Source: JBCFBK01 sp038562555 (GTDB lineage Bacteria; Bacteroidota; Bacteroidia; Bacteroidales; Prolixibacteraceae). From it: a stretch of 64,000 nucleotides of DNA. The notes under the pieces are model-generated. The model searched no databases and had not been told where the DNA came from. It saw only the letters and a list, made by a program, of their open reading frames with translations. Within the stretch, counting starts at the first letter, position 1, and the number at the start of each line of letters is the position of its first letter. This document shows, piece after piece, positions 34,045-42,046 of this stretch. The translations under genes were made by a program, and so were the position numbers. Location of the stretch: contig JBCFBK010000025.1 in assembly GCA_038562555.1 (NCBI GenBank), positions 1-64,000 of the forward strand, in the 5' to 3' direction.

Positions 34045-34422
34045 ATGCGAAGAATCATTTCTACCCCAAAAGCCCCCGCAGCCATAGGGCCTTACAGTCA
34101 GGCTGTCGAAGTAAACGGAACCCTGTATGTTTCCGGACAGGTCCCGATTGATCCGGAAACCGGCAAAATTATTGACGGAGATATCCGGGAACAGACCGCA
34201 CAGGTTATGAAGAACATAGGAGCCATTCTGGAGGCGGCCGGTTATAGCTACCGCGATGTGGTCAAATCGACCTGCCTGCTGAGCGACATGAGCAATTTTA
34301 AAGCGATGAACGAGGTTTACGGTGTCTGCTATCCGGCAAATCCGCCTGCCCGGGCCGCATTTGCCGTGAAAGACTTACCACTTGGCGCACTGATCGAAAT
34401 AGAAACGGTGGCTGTAAAATAG
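34045..34422 (+). CDS. ridA: RidA family imine/enamine deaminase
   Basis: Hydrolyses reactive 2-aminoacrylate and related enamines released by PLP enzymes. 125 residues, standard trimeric YjgF/RidA fold. Motifs: APAAIGPYSQAVEVNG, LYVSGQVPIDPETG, VVKSTCLLSDMSNF, the catalytic Arg in NPPARAAFAVKDLP and the C-terminal IEIETVAV. It is encoded alone, divergent from ligA. A short GCTTCC-GCT-GGAAGC hairpin lies just after the stop at 34426-34440, without a T tract. Confidence 0.94.
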   Translation: MRRIISTPKAPAAIGPYSQAVEVNGTLYVSGQVPIDPETGKIIDGDIREQTAQVMKNIGAILEAAGYSYRDVVKSTCLLSDMSNFKAMNEVYGVCYPANPPARAAFAVKDLPLGALIEIETVAVK

Positions 34423-34523
34423 CTGGCTTCCGCTGGAAGCGGGCACCTGCCAACGAGTGTAAAGAAATTCTTACCAGTCGCAAAGGGAGGTGGATCACCG
34501 GCGGCAACCGGCGATATTCTGCC

Positions 34524-34531
34524 TATATTTG
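34524..34531 (+). promoter_or_regulatory. Bacteroidota -7 element upstream of fumarase
   Basis: TATATTTG lies 41 nt before the fumarate hydratase ATG. No matching TTTG at 19-21 nt upstream is apparent. Confidence 0.5.
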
Positions 34532-34572
34532 CAGTTGTGTAAAAATCAAAAACGCCAAAAACAAAAACCTTT

Positions 34573-36177
34573 ATGGCTTCATTTACTTATCAAAACCCTT
34601 TTCCGCTGGAAAAAGATACAACCCCATACCGGTTGCTGACTACTGAACATGTTTCAACGATCGAAACCGACGGTCGTAAAATACTGAAAGTTGCTCCCGA
34701 AGCACTCGAATTGCTCGCAAAAGAGGCAATTGCCGATGTTTCTTTTTATCTGCGTCCGGCGCATCTGGAAAAACTCCGAAGCATTCTGGACGATCCCGAG
34801 GCAACCGACAACGACCGTTTCGTTGCGCATACCATGCTGGTGAACCAGGTGGTATCGGCCGAAGGGGAATTACCTACCTGCCAGGATACCGGCACGGCGA
34901 TCGTGATCGGAAAAAAAGGGGAGAATGTCTGGACCGGTGCCAACGATGCCCTTCATCTTTCGAAAGGGATCTATGATACCTATAAGGACCGGAACCTGCG
35001 CTATTCGCAGGTAGTTCCGCTCACGATGCTCGAAGAGAAGAATACCGGAACAAACCTGCCGGCCCAGATCGATATTTATGCTGCGGAAGGAAATAAATAC
35101 GAATTTTTATTCATTACCAAAGGCGGCGGATCGGGTAATAAAACGTACCTGTATCAGCAGACAAAAGCATTGCTGACCGAAGAAGCGCTGACCAAATTTG
35201 TGAAGGAAAAGATTAAAGACCTGGGAACGTCGGCATGTCCGCCTTATCACCTGGCCCTGGTAATCGGCGGCACGTCGGCCGAAGGAACCCTGGCTGCGGT
35301 AAAAAAGGCATCGGCAGGTTACTACGATCATCTGCCCACGCACGGTAACGAAGGTGGTCAGGCTTTCCGCGACCTGGAATGGGAGGAAAAAGTATTGAAA
35401 ATATGCCGGGAGAGCGGCATCGGTGCACAATTTGGCGGCAAATACTTCGTCCATGATGTACGGGTGATCCGTTTACCGCGGCACGCTGCTTCCTGTCCCG
35501 TGGGACTGGGAGTGAGCTGCAGCGCGGACCGGAACATTAAGGCAAAAATCACGGAGCAGGGAATTTTTATTGAAGAGCTTGAAAAGAATCCGGCTCGTTT
35601 TCTGCCGGCCCGTGCGCCTGAACTGGCCCCGGCGGTCAATATTGATCTGGATCAGCCGATGGAACTGGTGCTGGCCGAGTTGGTCAAACATCCGGTAAAA
35701 ACCCGTCTTAATTTGAACGGTACCCTGATTGTTGCGCGCGATATCGCTCATGCCCGCATCAAACAAATGATTGACGAGGGCAAGCCGATGCCGGAGTACT
35801 TCAAAAAACACCCGGTCTATTATGCCGGCCCGGCCAAAACGCCGAAGGGTATGCCGTCGGGAAGTTTCGGCCCGACCACGGCCGGAAGAATGGATTCTTA
35901 TGTCGATCTGTTCCAGAGCCTGGGGGGATCGATGATCATGGTAGCCAAAGGGAACCGCTCGCAACAGGTAACCGATGCCTGCAAAAAGCACGGCGGCTTT
36001 TACCTGGGATCGATCGGCGGACCGGCTGCCATTCTGGCCAAGGAAAGCATCAAATCGGTCGAGGTGGTCGATTTTGAAGAATTGGGTATGGAAGCCGTAC
36101 GTAAGATCCGCGTGGAGAACTTTCCGGCCTTCATTATTGTGGATAATAAAGGCAACGATTTTTTTCAGTTGATATAA
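34573..36177 (+). CDS. fumA: Class I fumarate hydratase (4Fe-4S)
   Basis: Interconverts fumarate and malate in the TCA or reductive branch. 534 residues, the one-chain FumA/FumB type. The N-terminal alpha part has Cys in GELPTCQDTGTA, GTSACPPYH and AASCPVGLGVSC, which bind the oxygen-sensitive 4Fe-4S cluster. The C-terminal beta part carries ARDIAHARIKQMIDEGKPMP, YYAGPAKTPKGMPSGSFGPT and TAGRMD. Use of the iron-sulfur form suits an anaerobic or facultative life. It is monocistronic and convergent with argF across an inverted heptad repeat. Confidence 0.95.
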   Translation: MASFTYQNPFPLEKDTTPYRLLTTEHVSTIETDGRKILKVAPEALELLAKEAIADVSFYLRPAHLEKLRSILDDPEATDNDRFVAHTMLVNQVVSAEGELPTCQDTGTAIVIGKKGENVWTGANDALHLSKGIYDTYKDRNLRYSQVVPLTMLEEKNTGTNLPAQIDIYAAEGNKYEFLFITKGGGSGNKTYLYQQTKALLTEEALTKFVKEKIKDLGTSACPPYHLALVIGGTSAEGTLAAVKKASAGYYDHLPTHGNEGGQAFRDLEWEEKVLKICRESGIGAQFGGKYFVHDVRVIRLPRHAASCPVGLGVSCSADRNIKAKITEQGIFIEELEKNPARFLPARAPELAPAVNIDLDQPMELVLAELVKHPVKTRLNLNGTLIVARDIAHARIKQMIDEGKPMPEYFKKHPVYYAGPAKTPKGMPSGSFGPTTAGRMDSYVDLFQSLGGSMIMVAKGNRSQQVTDACKKHGGFYLGSIGGPAAILAKESIKSVEVVDFEELGMEAVRKIRVENFPAFIIVDNKGNDFFQLI

Positions 36178-36188
36178 GGAGAGAGGAA

Positions 36189-36296
36189 GTCGTAAGTAGT
36201 AAGTCGTAAGTACAAGATCAGACACAGGTATCAAGTCAGAAGGGATGTAAGTCGTGAGTATTTTTTTTCTTACGACTTACGACTAATTACTTACGA
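36189..36296. repeat. Inverted heptad repeats between fumarase and argF
   Basis: Left arm: GTCGTAA, GTAGTAA, GTCGTAA (36189-36209), then looser 7-nt units to 36258. Right arm in opposite orientation: CTTACGA, CTTACGA, CTAATTA, CTTACGA (36269-36296). The arms are nearly complementary over more than 20 nt and are separated by a run of eight T at 36261-36268. Placed between two convergent stop codons, the structure could act as a two-way terminator. Confidence 0.75.
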
Positions 36297-36301
36297 CTAT
36301 A

Positions 36302-37306
36302 CTATGACTCTCCTAAAGTTGCGACCATCACTGCTTTGATGGTGTGCAGCCGGTTTTCGGCTTCATCGAATACGATGGAGGCCGGGCTTTCAAATACATC
36401 TTCGGTCACTTCCATGCCATTTAATCCGAATTTTTCATAGATCTCCCGGCCCATCTGCGTTTCGAGGTTATGGTACGCCGGGAGGCAGTGCATTAGTTTC
36501 GTATCAGGATTGCCCGTCATTTGCATCAGTCCGGCATTAATCCGGTAGGGAAGGAGCAGTTCAATCCGTTCGGCCCACAGATTTGCCGGTTCTCCCATCG
36601 ATACCCAAACATCGGTATAAAGGAAATCGCAATCTTTTACGGCTTCCTGAGCCCGGTCGGTGATCGTGATTTTAGCCCCTGTTGTTTTGGCAATTTCCCG
36701 GCATGTGTGTACGAGTTTTTCGTCCGGCTGGCAACGGACCGGGGCAGCCGCCCTGAAGTCCATGCCCATTTTTGCAGCTCCGACCATCAGTGAATTGCCT
36801 ACGTTATTGCGGGCATCGCCCAGGAAACAAAATTTCACCCGTTCCAGCGGTTTATCGGTGTGTTCCTGCATGGTTAAGAAATCAGCCAGTACCTGGGTGG
36901 GGTGAAATTCAGTGGTAAGTCCATTCCAGACCGGAATCCCGGCATAACGGGCCAGTTCTTCAACCACATCCTGGCCATAGCCGCGATATTCAATGGCATC
37001 GTACATGCGCCCGAGCACCCGGGCAGTATCCTTCATCGATTCCTTCACGCCGATCTGAGAACCGATGGGGCCAAGGTAGGTAACATGCGCCCGCTGGTCA
37101 TAGGCTGCCACTTCAAAGGCGCATCGGGTGCGGGTCGAGGTTTTTTCAAAGATCAGCGCGATATTCTTTCCTTTAAGCTGACGCTGTTCCAGTCCTTTGG
37201 CTTTTGCTTTTTTCAATGCCGATGCCAACTGGAGCAATCCCCCGATTTCTTCGGAAGAAAAATCAAGCAGCTTTAAAAAATGTCTGTTTTTTAACTGAAG
37301 TGCCAT
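36302..37306 (-). CDS. argF: Ornithine carbamoyltransferase
   Basis: Transfers carbamoyl between carbamoyl phosphate/ornithine and citrulline. 334 residues. Carbamoyl-phosphate binding is in FEKTSTRTRCAFEVAAYDQ, ornithine binding in the KFCFLGDARNNVGNSLM and DVWVSMGE regions, and the catalytic Cys loop reads MHCLPAYHNLE. The length and the GPIGSQIGVKESMKDTARVL stretch resemble both ArgF and the catabolic ArcB. It is 5 nt downstream of the carbamate kinase, so a catabolic role (citrulline to ornithine plus ATP) is likely. No arginine deiminase is in the window. Confidence 0.93.
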   Translation of the reverse strand: MALQLKNRHFLKLLDFSSEEIGGLLQLASALKKAKAKGLEQRQLKGKNIALIFEKTSTRTRCAFEVAAYDQRAHVTYLGPIGSQIGVKESMKDTARVLGRMYDAIEYRGYGQDVVEELARYAGIPVWNGLTTEFHPTQVLADFLTMQEHTDKPLERVKFCFLGDARNNVGNSLMVGAAKMGMDFRAAAPVRCQPDEKLVHTCREIAKTTGAKITITDRAQEAVKDCDFLYTDVWVSMGEPANLWAERIELLLPYRINAGLMQMTGNPDTKLMHCLPAYHNLETQMGREIYEKFGLNGMEVTEDVFESPASIVFDEAENRLHTIKAVMVATLGES

Positions 37307-37311
37307 AGCCG

Positions 37312-38274
37312 TTAAGTTTTCGATTCATAAAAGCGGGTAATCTTCGACCCGTACGATTTGTCTGCCAGTTTCCGGGCTTCGGTGATTACGCTCTTTTCGC
37401 CCCCGCCTTCGAGAAAACGAAGGCAGGCTCTGATTTTAGGCGCCATGCTTCCTTCACCAAAGGTACCTTTTTCAAGATACATCCTGGTATCGGTATAATC
37501 CAGAAATTCGAGCTTTTCCTGGCTGGGAAGTCCGAAATCCTTGTAGATATAGGATACGTCGGTCAGGATGTAAAATTCATTGGCGCCTATCTCGGCGGCA
37601 AGCAGCGAAGAGGTCATGTCTTTGTCGATTACGGCATCGAGGGTGCGGAGGTCGCCGTTGGTATCAAAATAAACCGGGATCCCGCCGCCGCCGGCAGTAA
37701 TGACGATATTTCCTTCACGCGCAAGTCCTTCGATCATTCGTTTGTTGAGGATGTCGATTGGTTCGGGCGAAGGAACAACCCGCTGCCAGCCGCCGTCATT
37801 TTTCGACGAGGGTTTAAAGAGCCAGTTCTTAGCTGCCTGAAGTTCATCCGCCTGCTGCCTGTTGTATATTTTGCCGATCCGTTTGGAAGGGGTTTCAAAG
37901 GCGGGGTCGAGCGGATCAACGGTAACCATGCTGATGATGGAAATGATTTGTTTGCTGATTCCGTGCTTCCGGAGCACGTTATGCATCATCCGTTCAATCA
38001 TATAGCCAATGCCTCCCTGGGTGTCGGCCACACAAATATCGAGTGGCATCGGGGCTATTCCGTATAGCTGCTGTCCGGCATCATTGCGGGCGAGGATATT
38101 GCCCACCTGCGGACCGTTTCCGTGCGTGATGACCAGATTATAGCCGTCCCTGATCAGGAAAATCAGGTTTTCAAGGATTTCAGTGGCATTTGCTTCCTGC
38201 TGCTCTATTGTTCCGGTCTCGTTGCCGCGCAACAAGGCATTTCCCCCCAAAGCGACCACGGCTAACTTCTTCAT
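37312..38274 (-). CDS. arcC: Carbamate kinase
   Basis: Makes ATP from carbamoyl phosphate and ADP, the last step of citrulline/arginine or agmatine catabolism. 320 residues of the amino-acid-kinase fold. Motifs: VVALGGNALLRG at the start, THGNGPQVGNIL, DTQGGIGYMIERMM, VITAGGGGIPVYFD, IDKDMTSSLLAAEI and GSMAPKIRACLRF. It is the first gene of the arcC-argF unit. Together with argF it suggests energy recovery from citrulline. Control by arginine cannot be seen from the sequence. Confidence 0.94.
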   Translation of the reverse strand: MKKLAVVALGGNALLRGNETGTIEQQEANATEILENLIFLIRDGYNLVITHGNGPQVGNILARNDAGQQLYGIAPMPLDICVADTQGGIGYMIERMMHNVLRKHGISKQIISIISMVTVDPLDPAFETPSKRIGKIYNRQQADELQAAKNWLFKPSSKNDGGWQRVVPSPEPIDILNKRMIEGLAREGNIVITAGGGGIPVYFDTNGDLRTLDAVIDKDMTSSLLAAEIGANEFYILTDVSYIYKDFGLPSQEKLEFLDYTDTRMYLEKGTFGEGSMAPKIRACLRFLEGGGEKSVITEARKLADKSYGSKITRFYESKT

Positions 38275-38467
38275 AGCTGAGCAAATTGGATGAACACAAA
38301 CTTAATGAATACGGCCTGATCAAAATGTGATATTCGCTTGGTTTCTGACACCAAAAGCAATGCTCTTAAGCAGAATTCAAGAATCAAGACTGGTCTGTTG
38401 TATTTTCTTACGGCCTGTGGTTCTGCAGCCGGGGTACCCAATTGGACTCATAAGGATGGTCCGCAGG

Positions 38468-38622
38468 AAAAAGAAAAGTCTGTTTGACGACCGAAGGGAG
38501 GAGTTACTTTTCTTTTAATCCTTGAATCCTTAATGGGTCGGCGAGGAACCTAAGCCTTGAACTTTTCTGGTGACTCTTTTGCTTCAAGGCAAAAGAGTCA
38601 CTGGGGTTTGGGGCAAAGCCCC
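38468..38622. repeat. Composite inverted-repeat element
   Basis: Most of this 349-nt gap between arcC and the ABC-F gene lacks coding character and ends in three stems: AAAAGAAAAGT (38469-38479) with ACTTTTCTTTT (38506-38516); a perfect 13-bp stem GTGACTCTTTTGC (38570-38582) with GCAAAAGAGTCAC (38589-38601); and GGGGC-AAA-GCCCC (38610-38622) touching the ABC-F stop codon. It looks like a dispersed non-coding element (REP or MITE-like) or a terminator complex. No transposase is present. The proximal part 38275-38467 shows nothing recognisable. Confidence 0.55.
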
Positions 38623-38623
38623 A

Positions 38624-40492
38624 TTAACTTTCTTTTTCGCTCAACTCGAGCCACCGCATTTCCTTTTCCTCAAGTGTTGCCGACAGGGTGGTGAAACGCT
38701 GGCTTTTCCGGTTCAGTTCATCGTGAGGGAGCATACCCGAATTAAGCGCATCCATCAGGTCCTTTTTTTCTTCTTCCAGCTTTTTAATCTCCGATTCCAG
38801 TTCTTCCAGTTCCTTCTTTTCCTTAAAGCTTAGTTTGGTAGTGGCTTGCTTTACTTTGGCAGGCTGGGTCTTTGCTTTTGATCCGACAGACTCCTGCTTT
38901 TCCTGTTTTTCTTTTTCAAGCTGGCTTTCCCGGTAGATGGAATAATTCCCCGGAAAATCCTTGATCTTTCCGTTTCCCTCGAAAATAAAGAGGTGATCAA
39001 CGATTTCGTCCATGAAAAAACGGTCGTGAGAAACAATGATCACGCAGCCCTGAAAGCCGGCGAGGTAATCTTCCAGCACCCCCAGGGTCATAATGTCGAG
39101 ATCATTGGTTGGCTCGTCCAGGATCAGGAAGTTCGGGTTCTGCATCAGGATCGTACACAAATAGAGCCTTCGTCGCTCGCCTCCGCTCAGCTTTTCAATC
39201 AGGTTGTACTGGGTTTCCGGCGGAAACAGGAAGCGCGTGAGCAACTGACTGGCGGTCATTTTGGTTCCGTCTTCGAACTGGATCACTTCAGCGATATTTT
39301 TAACGACATCGATGACTTTATCGTCAGCTTTGAACGTTATGCCTTCCTGGCGGTAGTAGCCAATGTTAATCGTCTGGCCGGTTTCAGTCCTGCCTTTGTC
39401 GGGCGCAATCGCGCCGGTAAGTACATTCAGAAAGGTTGATTTTCCGGTCCCGTTTTTTCCGATAATTCCCACTTTTTCGAAACGCGAAAACTTATAGGAA
39501 AAATCGTCGATCAGCACCAGCTCACCATAAGCTTTCGAAACATGATGAGCCTCGATGATCTTGCTTCCCAGCCGGGCTGAGGAAATAGTCAGGTCCACAT
39601 TCTCGTCCTTGCGGCGGTAAGAGGCCTTTTCTTTGAGGTCATAGTACTGATCGATCCGGTATTTTGCTTTATGGCTCCTGGCCTGCGGCATTCTTCTCAT
39701 CCATTCCTGCTCGGTACGCAGGAGGTTTTTAGCTTTTTCGGTCGAAGCCTGCAGTTGTTCGATGCGTTCCCGGCGCTTCTCCAGATAATAACTATAATTT
39801 CCCTGGTACGAAAAAACCTGGTCTTCGTCAATTTCCATAATTTCGTTGCAAACCCGGTCCAGGAAATACCGGTCGTGGGTCACCATAAAAAGTGTGCAGT
39901 TCGATTTCTCCAGGTAATTTTCAAGCCATTCGATCATTTCCAGGTCAAGGTGGTTGGTGGGCTCATCCAGCAGCAGCAGATCAGGCTCGTTTGCCAGTAC
40001 ATTGGCCAGTGCCAGCCGCTTTTGCTGGCCTCCTGAAAGTTCTCCCACACGTTGGTCGTACTGGTCGATTTTGAGCTGGGTCAGGATTTGTTTGATCCGT
40101 ACTTCAAAATCCCAGGCATGCAGTTCCTCCATCTTGTTGGTCAGTCGCGAAACAGCCGTCTGATCGTTGTGCTTTACGGCGGCTTCAAACTCGCGGATGA
40201 CCTGCAGTACCGGATTATCCGACTTTAACGCCTGCTCCAGAACCGTCATCTCCTGATCAAGCACCGGGTTTTGTTTCAGATAAGCCACTTTCACATCATT
40301 GGTTAAGGTGACTTTTCCGCCGTCGGGCGACTCGTTCCCGGCCAGAATTTCCATTAAGGTAGACTTTCCCGCACCATTTTTTGCAATCAGGGCAACCTTC
40401 TGATCCTTGAAAATGGTAAAGGAAATATTCTGAAAGAGCATGTACTCGGCATACCTTTTTGAAAGCTGTTCTGCCTGAAGATAGGGAACCAT
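38624..40492 (-). CDS. uup: ABC-F family ATPase, Uup type
   Basis: Soluble ATPase with two ABC cassettes and no membrane domain, 622 residues. Cassette 1: Walker A in AKNGAGKST, signature GELSGGQQKRLALA, Walker B LLLLDEPTNHLD. Cassette 2: IGKNGTGKST, EKLSGGERRRLYL, FLILDEPTNDLD. The interdomain linker (TEKAKNLLRTEQEWMRR) and a C-terminal coiled coil (KKELEELESEIKKLEEEKKD) match Uup, which binds ribosomes and branched DNA intermediates. The start ATG is preceded by a TATTTTTG element. It shares a short divergent promoter region with nth. Confidence 0.9.
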   Translation of the reverse strand: MVPYLQAEQLSKRYAEYMLFQNISFTIFKDQKVALIAKNGAGKSTLMEILAGNESPDGGKVTLTNDVKVAYLKQNPVLDQEMTVLEQALKSDNPVLQVIREFEAAVKHNDQTAVSRLTNKMEELHAWDFEVRIKQILTQLKIDQYDQRVGELSGGQQKRLALANVLANEPDLLLLDEPTNHLDLEMIEWLENYLEKSNCTLFMVTHDRYFLDRVCNEIMEIDEDQVFSYQGNYSYYLEKRRERIEQLQASTEKAKNLLRTEQEWMRRMPQARSHKAKYRIDQYYDLKEKASYRRKDENVDLTISSARLGSKIIEAHHVSKAYGELVLIDDFSYKFSRFEKVGIIGKNGTGKSTFLNVLTGAIAPDKGRTETGQTINIGYYRQEGITFKADDKVIDVVKNIAEVIQFEDGTKMTASQLLTRFLFPPETQYNLIEKLSGGERRRLYLCTILMQNPNFLILDEPTNDLDIMTLGVLEDYLAGFQGCVIIVSHDRFFMDEIVDHLFIFEGNGKIKDFPGNYSIYRESQLEKEKQEKQESVGSKAKTQPAKVKQATTKLSFKEKKELEELESEIKKLEEEKKDLMDALNSGMLPHDELNRKSQRFTTLSATLEEKEMRWLELSEKES

Positions 40493-40508
40493 ATTGAATT
40501 GTTTTGCG

Positions 40509-40516
40509 CAAAAATA
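40509..40516 (-). promoter_or_regulatory. Bacteroidota -7 element of the ABC-F gene
   Basis: TATTTTTG on the minus strand, 16 nt upstream of the ABC-F ATG and back to back with the nth promoter. Confidence 0.55.
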
Positions 40517-40523
40517 GGAATAA

Positions 40524-40554
40524 TTTGTTTAGCGGGAAGGATCCGTTATTTTTG
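40524..40554 (+). promoter_or_regulatory. Full Bacteroidota promoter of nth
   Basis: TTTG at 40524-40527, a 19-nt spacer, then TATTTTTG at 40547-40554, 18 nt before the nth ATG. Both boxes match the primary sigma factor consensus of the phylum. Confidence 0.7.
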
Positions 40555-40572
40555 TAAAGAGAAAGTTTAAAC

Positions 40573-41247
40573 ATGCAGAAAAAAGAACGCTATCAAAAAG
40601 TCATTGACTATTTTCAGCAGACCATGCCGGTTGCCGAAACGGAGCTGGAGTATACGAATCCCTATGAATTGCTGGTTTCGGTGATCCTTTCGGCCCAGTG
40701 TACCGATAAGCGTGTGAATCAGGTCACGCCGGCCTTGTTCAGGCGGTTTCCCAATCCTGAGTCACTGGCCCGGGCGGAGCCCGGCGAAGTATTTGATTAC
40801 ATCCGTTCGTGCTCCTATCCGAATAATAAGGCAAAGCACCTGGTTGGGATGGCCCGGATGCTGGTTGATGAATTTCAGGGCGTAGTGCCATCCGATGTTG
40901 ATCAATTGCAGAAATTGCCGGGAGTAGGGAGGAAGACCGCCAATGTGATCGCGTCGGTCGTATATGAGAAACCCGCGTTTGCCGTCGACACCCACGTATT
41001 TCGTGTTGCTGCCCGCATCGGACTGACAACCGATGCCAAAACCCCGCTGGAAACCGAGCGGCAACTGATGCTTTATTTTCCGGAGAACCTGGTTCGTATT
41101 GCCCATCACTGGCTGATCCTGCACGGAAGGTATGTATGCGTGGCAAGGAAACCGAAATGTGAGCAGTGCGGATTAACCGCTATTTGTAAGTATTATAAAT
41201 ACGTTGTTTTGAAGGCAGGTCCTGAGAATAAAACAGTTAAAAGTTGA
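40573..41247 (+). CDS. nth: Endonuclease III (DNA glycosylase/AP lyase)
   Basis: Removes oxidised pyrimidines and cleaves abasic sites in base excision repair. 224 residues. The helix-hairpin-helix with catalytic Lys is in LQKLPGVGRKTANVIASV, the catalytic Asp in AFAVDTHVFRVA, and the C-terminal 4Fe-4S loop has Cys residues in CVARKPKCEQCGLTAIC (C-x6-C-x2-C-x5-C). LLVSVILSAQCTDKRVNQVT is the usual N-terminal helix. It is followed at 90 nt by the ferredoxin gene, which has its own promoter. Confidence 0.96.
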   Translation: MQKKERYQKVIDYFQQTMPVAETELEYTNPYELLVSVILSAQCTDKRVNQVTPALFRRFPNPESLARAEPGEVFDYIRSCSYPNNKAKHLVGMARMLVDEFQGVVPSDVDQLQKLPGVGRKTANVIASVVYEKPAFAVDTHVFRVAARIGLTTDAKTPLETERQLMLYFPENLVRIAHHWLILHGRYVCVARKPKCEQCGLTAICKYYKYVVLKAGPENKTVKS

Positions 41248-41276
41248 CCGGCCGGATTAAAAAAGCACGCTATTTA

Positions 41277-41306
41277 TTTGAATTTCTTTTAAACTTTGTA
41301 CTTTTG
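41277..41306 (+). promoter_or_regulatory. Full Bacteroidota promoter of the ferredoxin gene
   Basis: TTTG at 41277-41280, an 18-nt spacer, TACTTTTG at 41299-41306, giving a leader of roughly 25-30 nt ahead of the ATG at 41338. Confidence 0.65.
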
Positions 41307-41337
41307 CAAGCTGAATCTCTAACTAAAAAAAAGTGAT

Positions 41338-41508
41338 ATGGCTTATGTAATTTCAAGTGAATGCATTGCATGTGGAACTTGCATTGACGAATGTCCTGTA
41401 GAAGCAATTTCAGAAGGCGATATTTATAAAATTGACGCCGACATTTGCACCGATTGTGGTTCATGCGCCGATGTTTGCCCTGTAGAAGCAATTTCACAGG
41501 CTGAATAG
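41338..41508 (+). CDS. 2[4Fe-4S] ferredoxin
   Basis: A 56-residue clostridial-type ferredoxin starting MAYVISSECIACGTC and ending AISQAE. Two CxxCxxCxxxCP motifs, CIACGTCIDECP and CTDCGSCADVCP, each supply ligands for one low-potential 4Fe-4S cluster. It serves as a soluble electron carrier for enzymes such as pyruvate or 2-oxoacid oxidoreductases. It has its own promoter and a strong terminator immediately downstream, so it is a compact, probably highly expressed single gene. Its presence fits an anaerobic or facultative metabolism. Confidence 0.95.
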   Translation: MAYVISSECIACGTCIDECPVEAISEGDIYKIDADICTDCGSCADVCPVEAISQAE

Positions 41509-41529
41509 TACCGGACAGTATAAGATTTC

Positions 41530-41556
41530 GCCCGTCATGTCCTGGCGGGCTTTTTT
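41530..41556 (+). terminator. Rho-independent terminator after ferredoxin
   Basis: Stem GCCCGTCA (41530-41537) with TGGCGGGC (41543-41550), one G-T pair, 5-nt loop, followed by six T. Confidence 0.85.
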
Positions 41557-41637
41557 ATTTTTTACCCTTCCGTACCAAAGGTGTGGAAACGGCCTTTGGA
41601 ATGCTTCTTGCCGATATAGTTAACAAACGCTATTGGT

Positions 41638-41985
41638 ATGAAAGCAAGAAATCTACTTATCTTATTGGTGTTCATTTGCTTGCCTGTATTTGTGCAGTCA
41701 GGAACAACTCAGTTCAGCAGTGCGAAACTGTATCAGATTGAGAAAATTTTCCCCAATCCGATAGTGGATTACTTCTTCGTTGAAATTGATACGCGAGGTA
41801 CATTCACTGTTTTTTTTGAATTAATTGATATCTTAGGCAAATCCGTTCAGAAATGGGAACCCCGCGAAATTACGCCCGGCACACGGCGGCTCAAACTCGA
41901 TATGCACGATCACCATTCCGGTATTTACCTGCTTAAGGCGATGATAGGTGACGACCAGGTAGTTTTTCGGGTAAGAAAAGGGTAA
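41638..41985 (+). CDS. Small secreted protein made almost only of a T9SS type A sorting domain
   Basis: A 115-residue protein with a signal peptide (first ~22 residues, ending VQSG) followed almost at once by a C-terminal sorting domain of the type IX secretion system: KIFPNPIVDYFFVEID, FELIDILGKSVQKWEP and HHSGIYLLKAMIGDDQVVFR. Usually this domain hangs on a large cargo; here there is no cargo beyond about 10 residues. It could be a remnant of a larger gene, a decoy, or a component that uses the fold for another purpose. It lies between the ferredoxin terminator and the convergent DUF5686-type gene. Confidence 0.78.
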   Translation: MKARNLLILLVFICLPVFVQSGTTQFSSAKLYQIEKIFPNPIVDYFFVEIDTRGTFTVFFELIDILGKSVQKWEPREITPGTRRLKLDMHDHHSGIYLLKAMIGDDQVVFRVRKG

Positions 41986-42046
41986 AAGGCTTCATGTTTA
42001 TCTGGTAGTGCCATTGGGCATCAGCGCAACATTTTCGGGCTTTTCC

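Noticed and set aside
35473..36234. 253-codon open frame on the minus strand opposite the fumarase gene
   Set aside because: Antisense shadow of a highly conserved enzyme, rich in His/Arg with no recognisable domain.
38327..38518. Possible 63-residue protein upstream of the inverted-repeat element
   Set aside because: Its end is the first inverted repeat, it has no ribosome site or family pattern, and similar frames arise from this kind of element.
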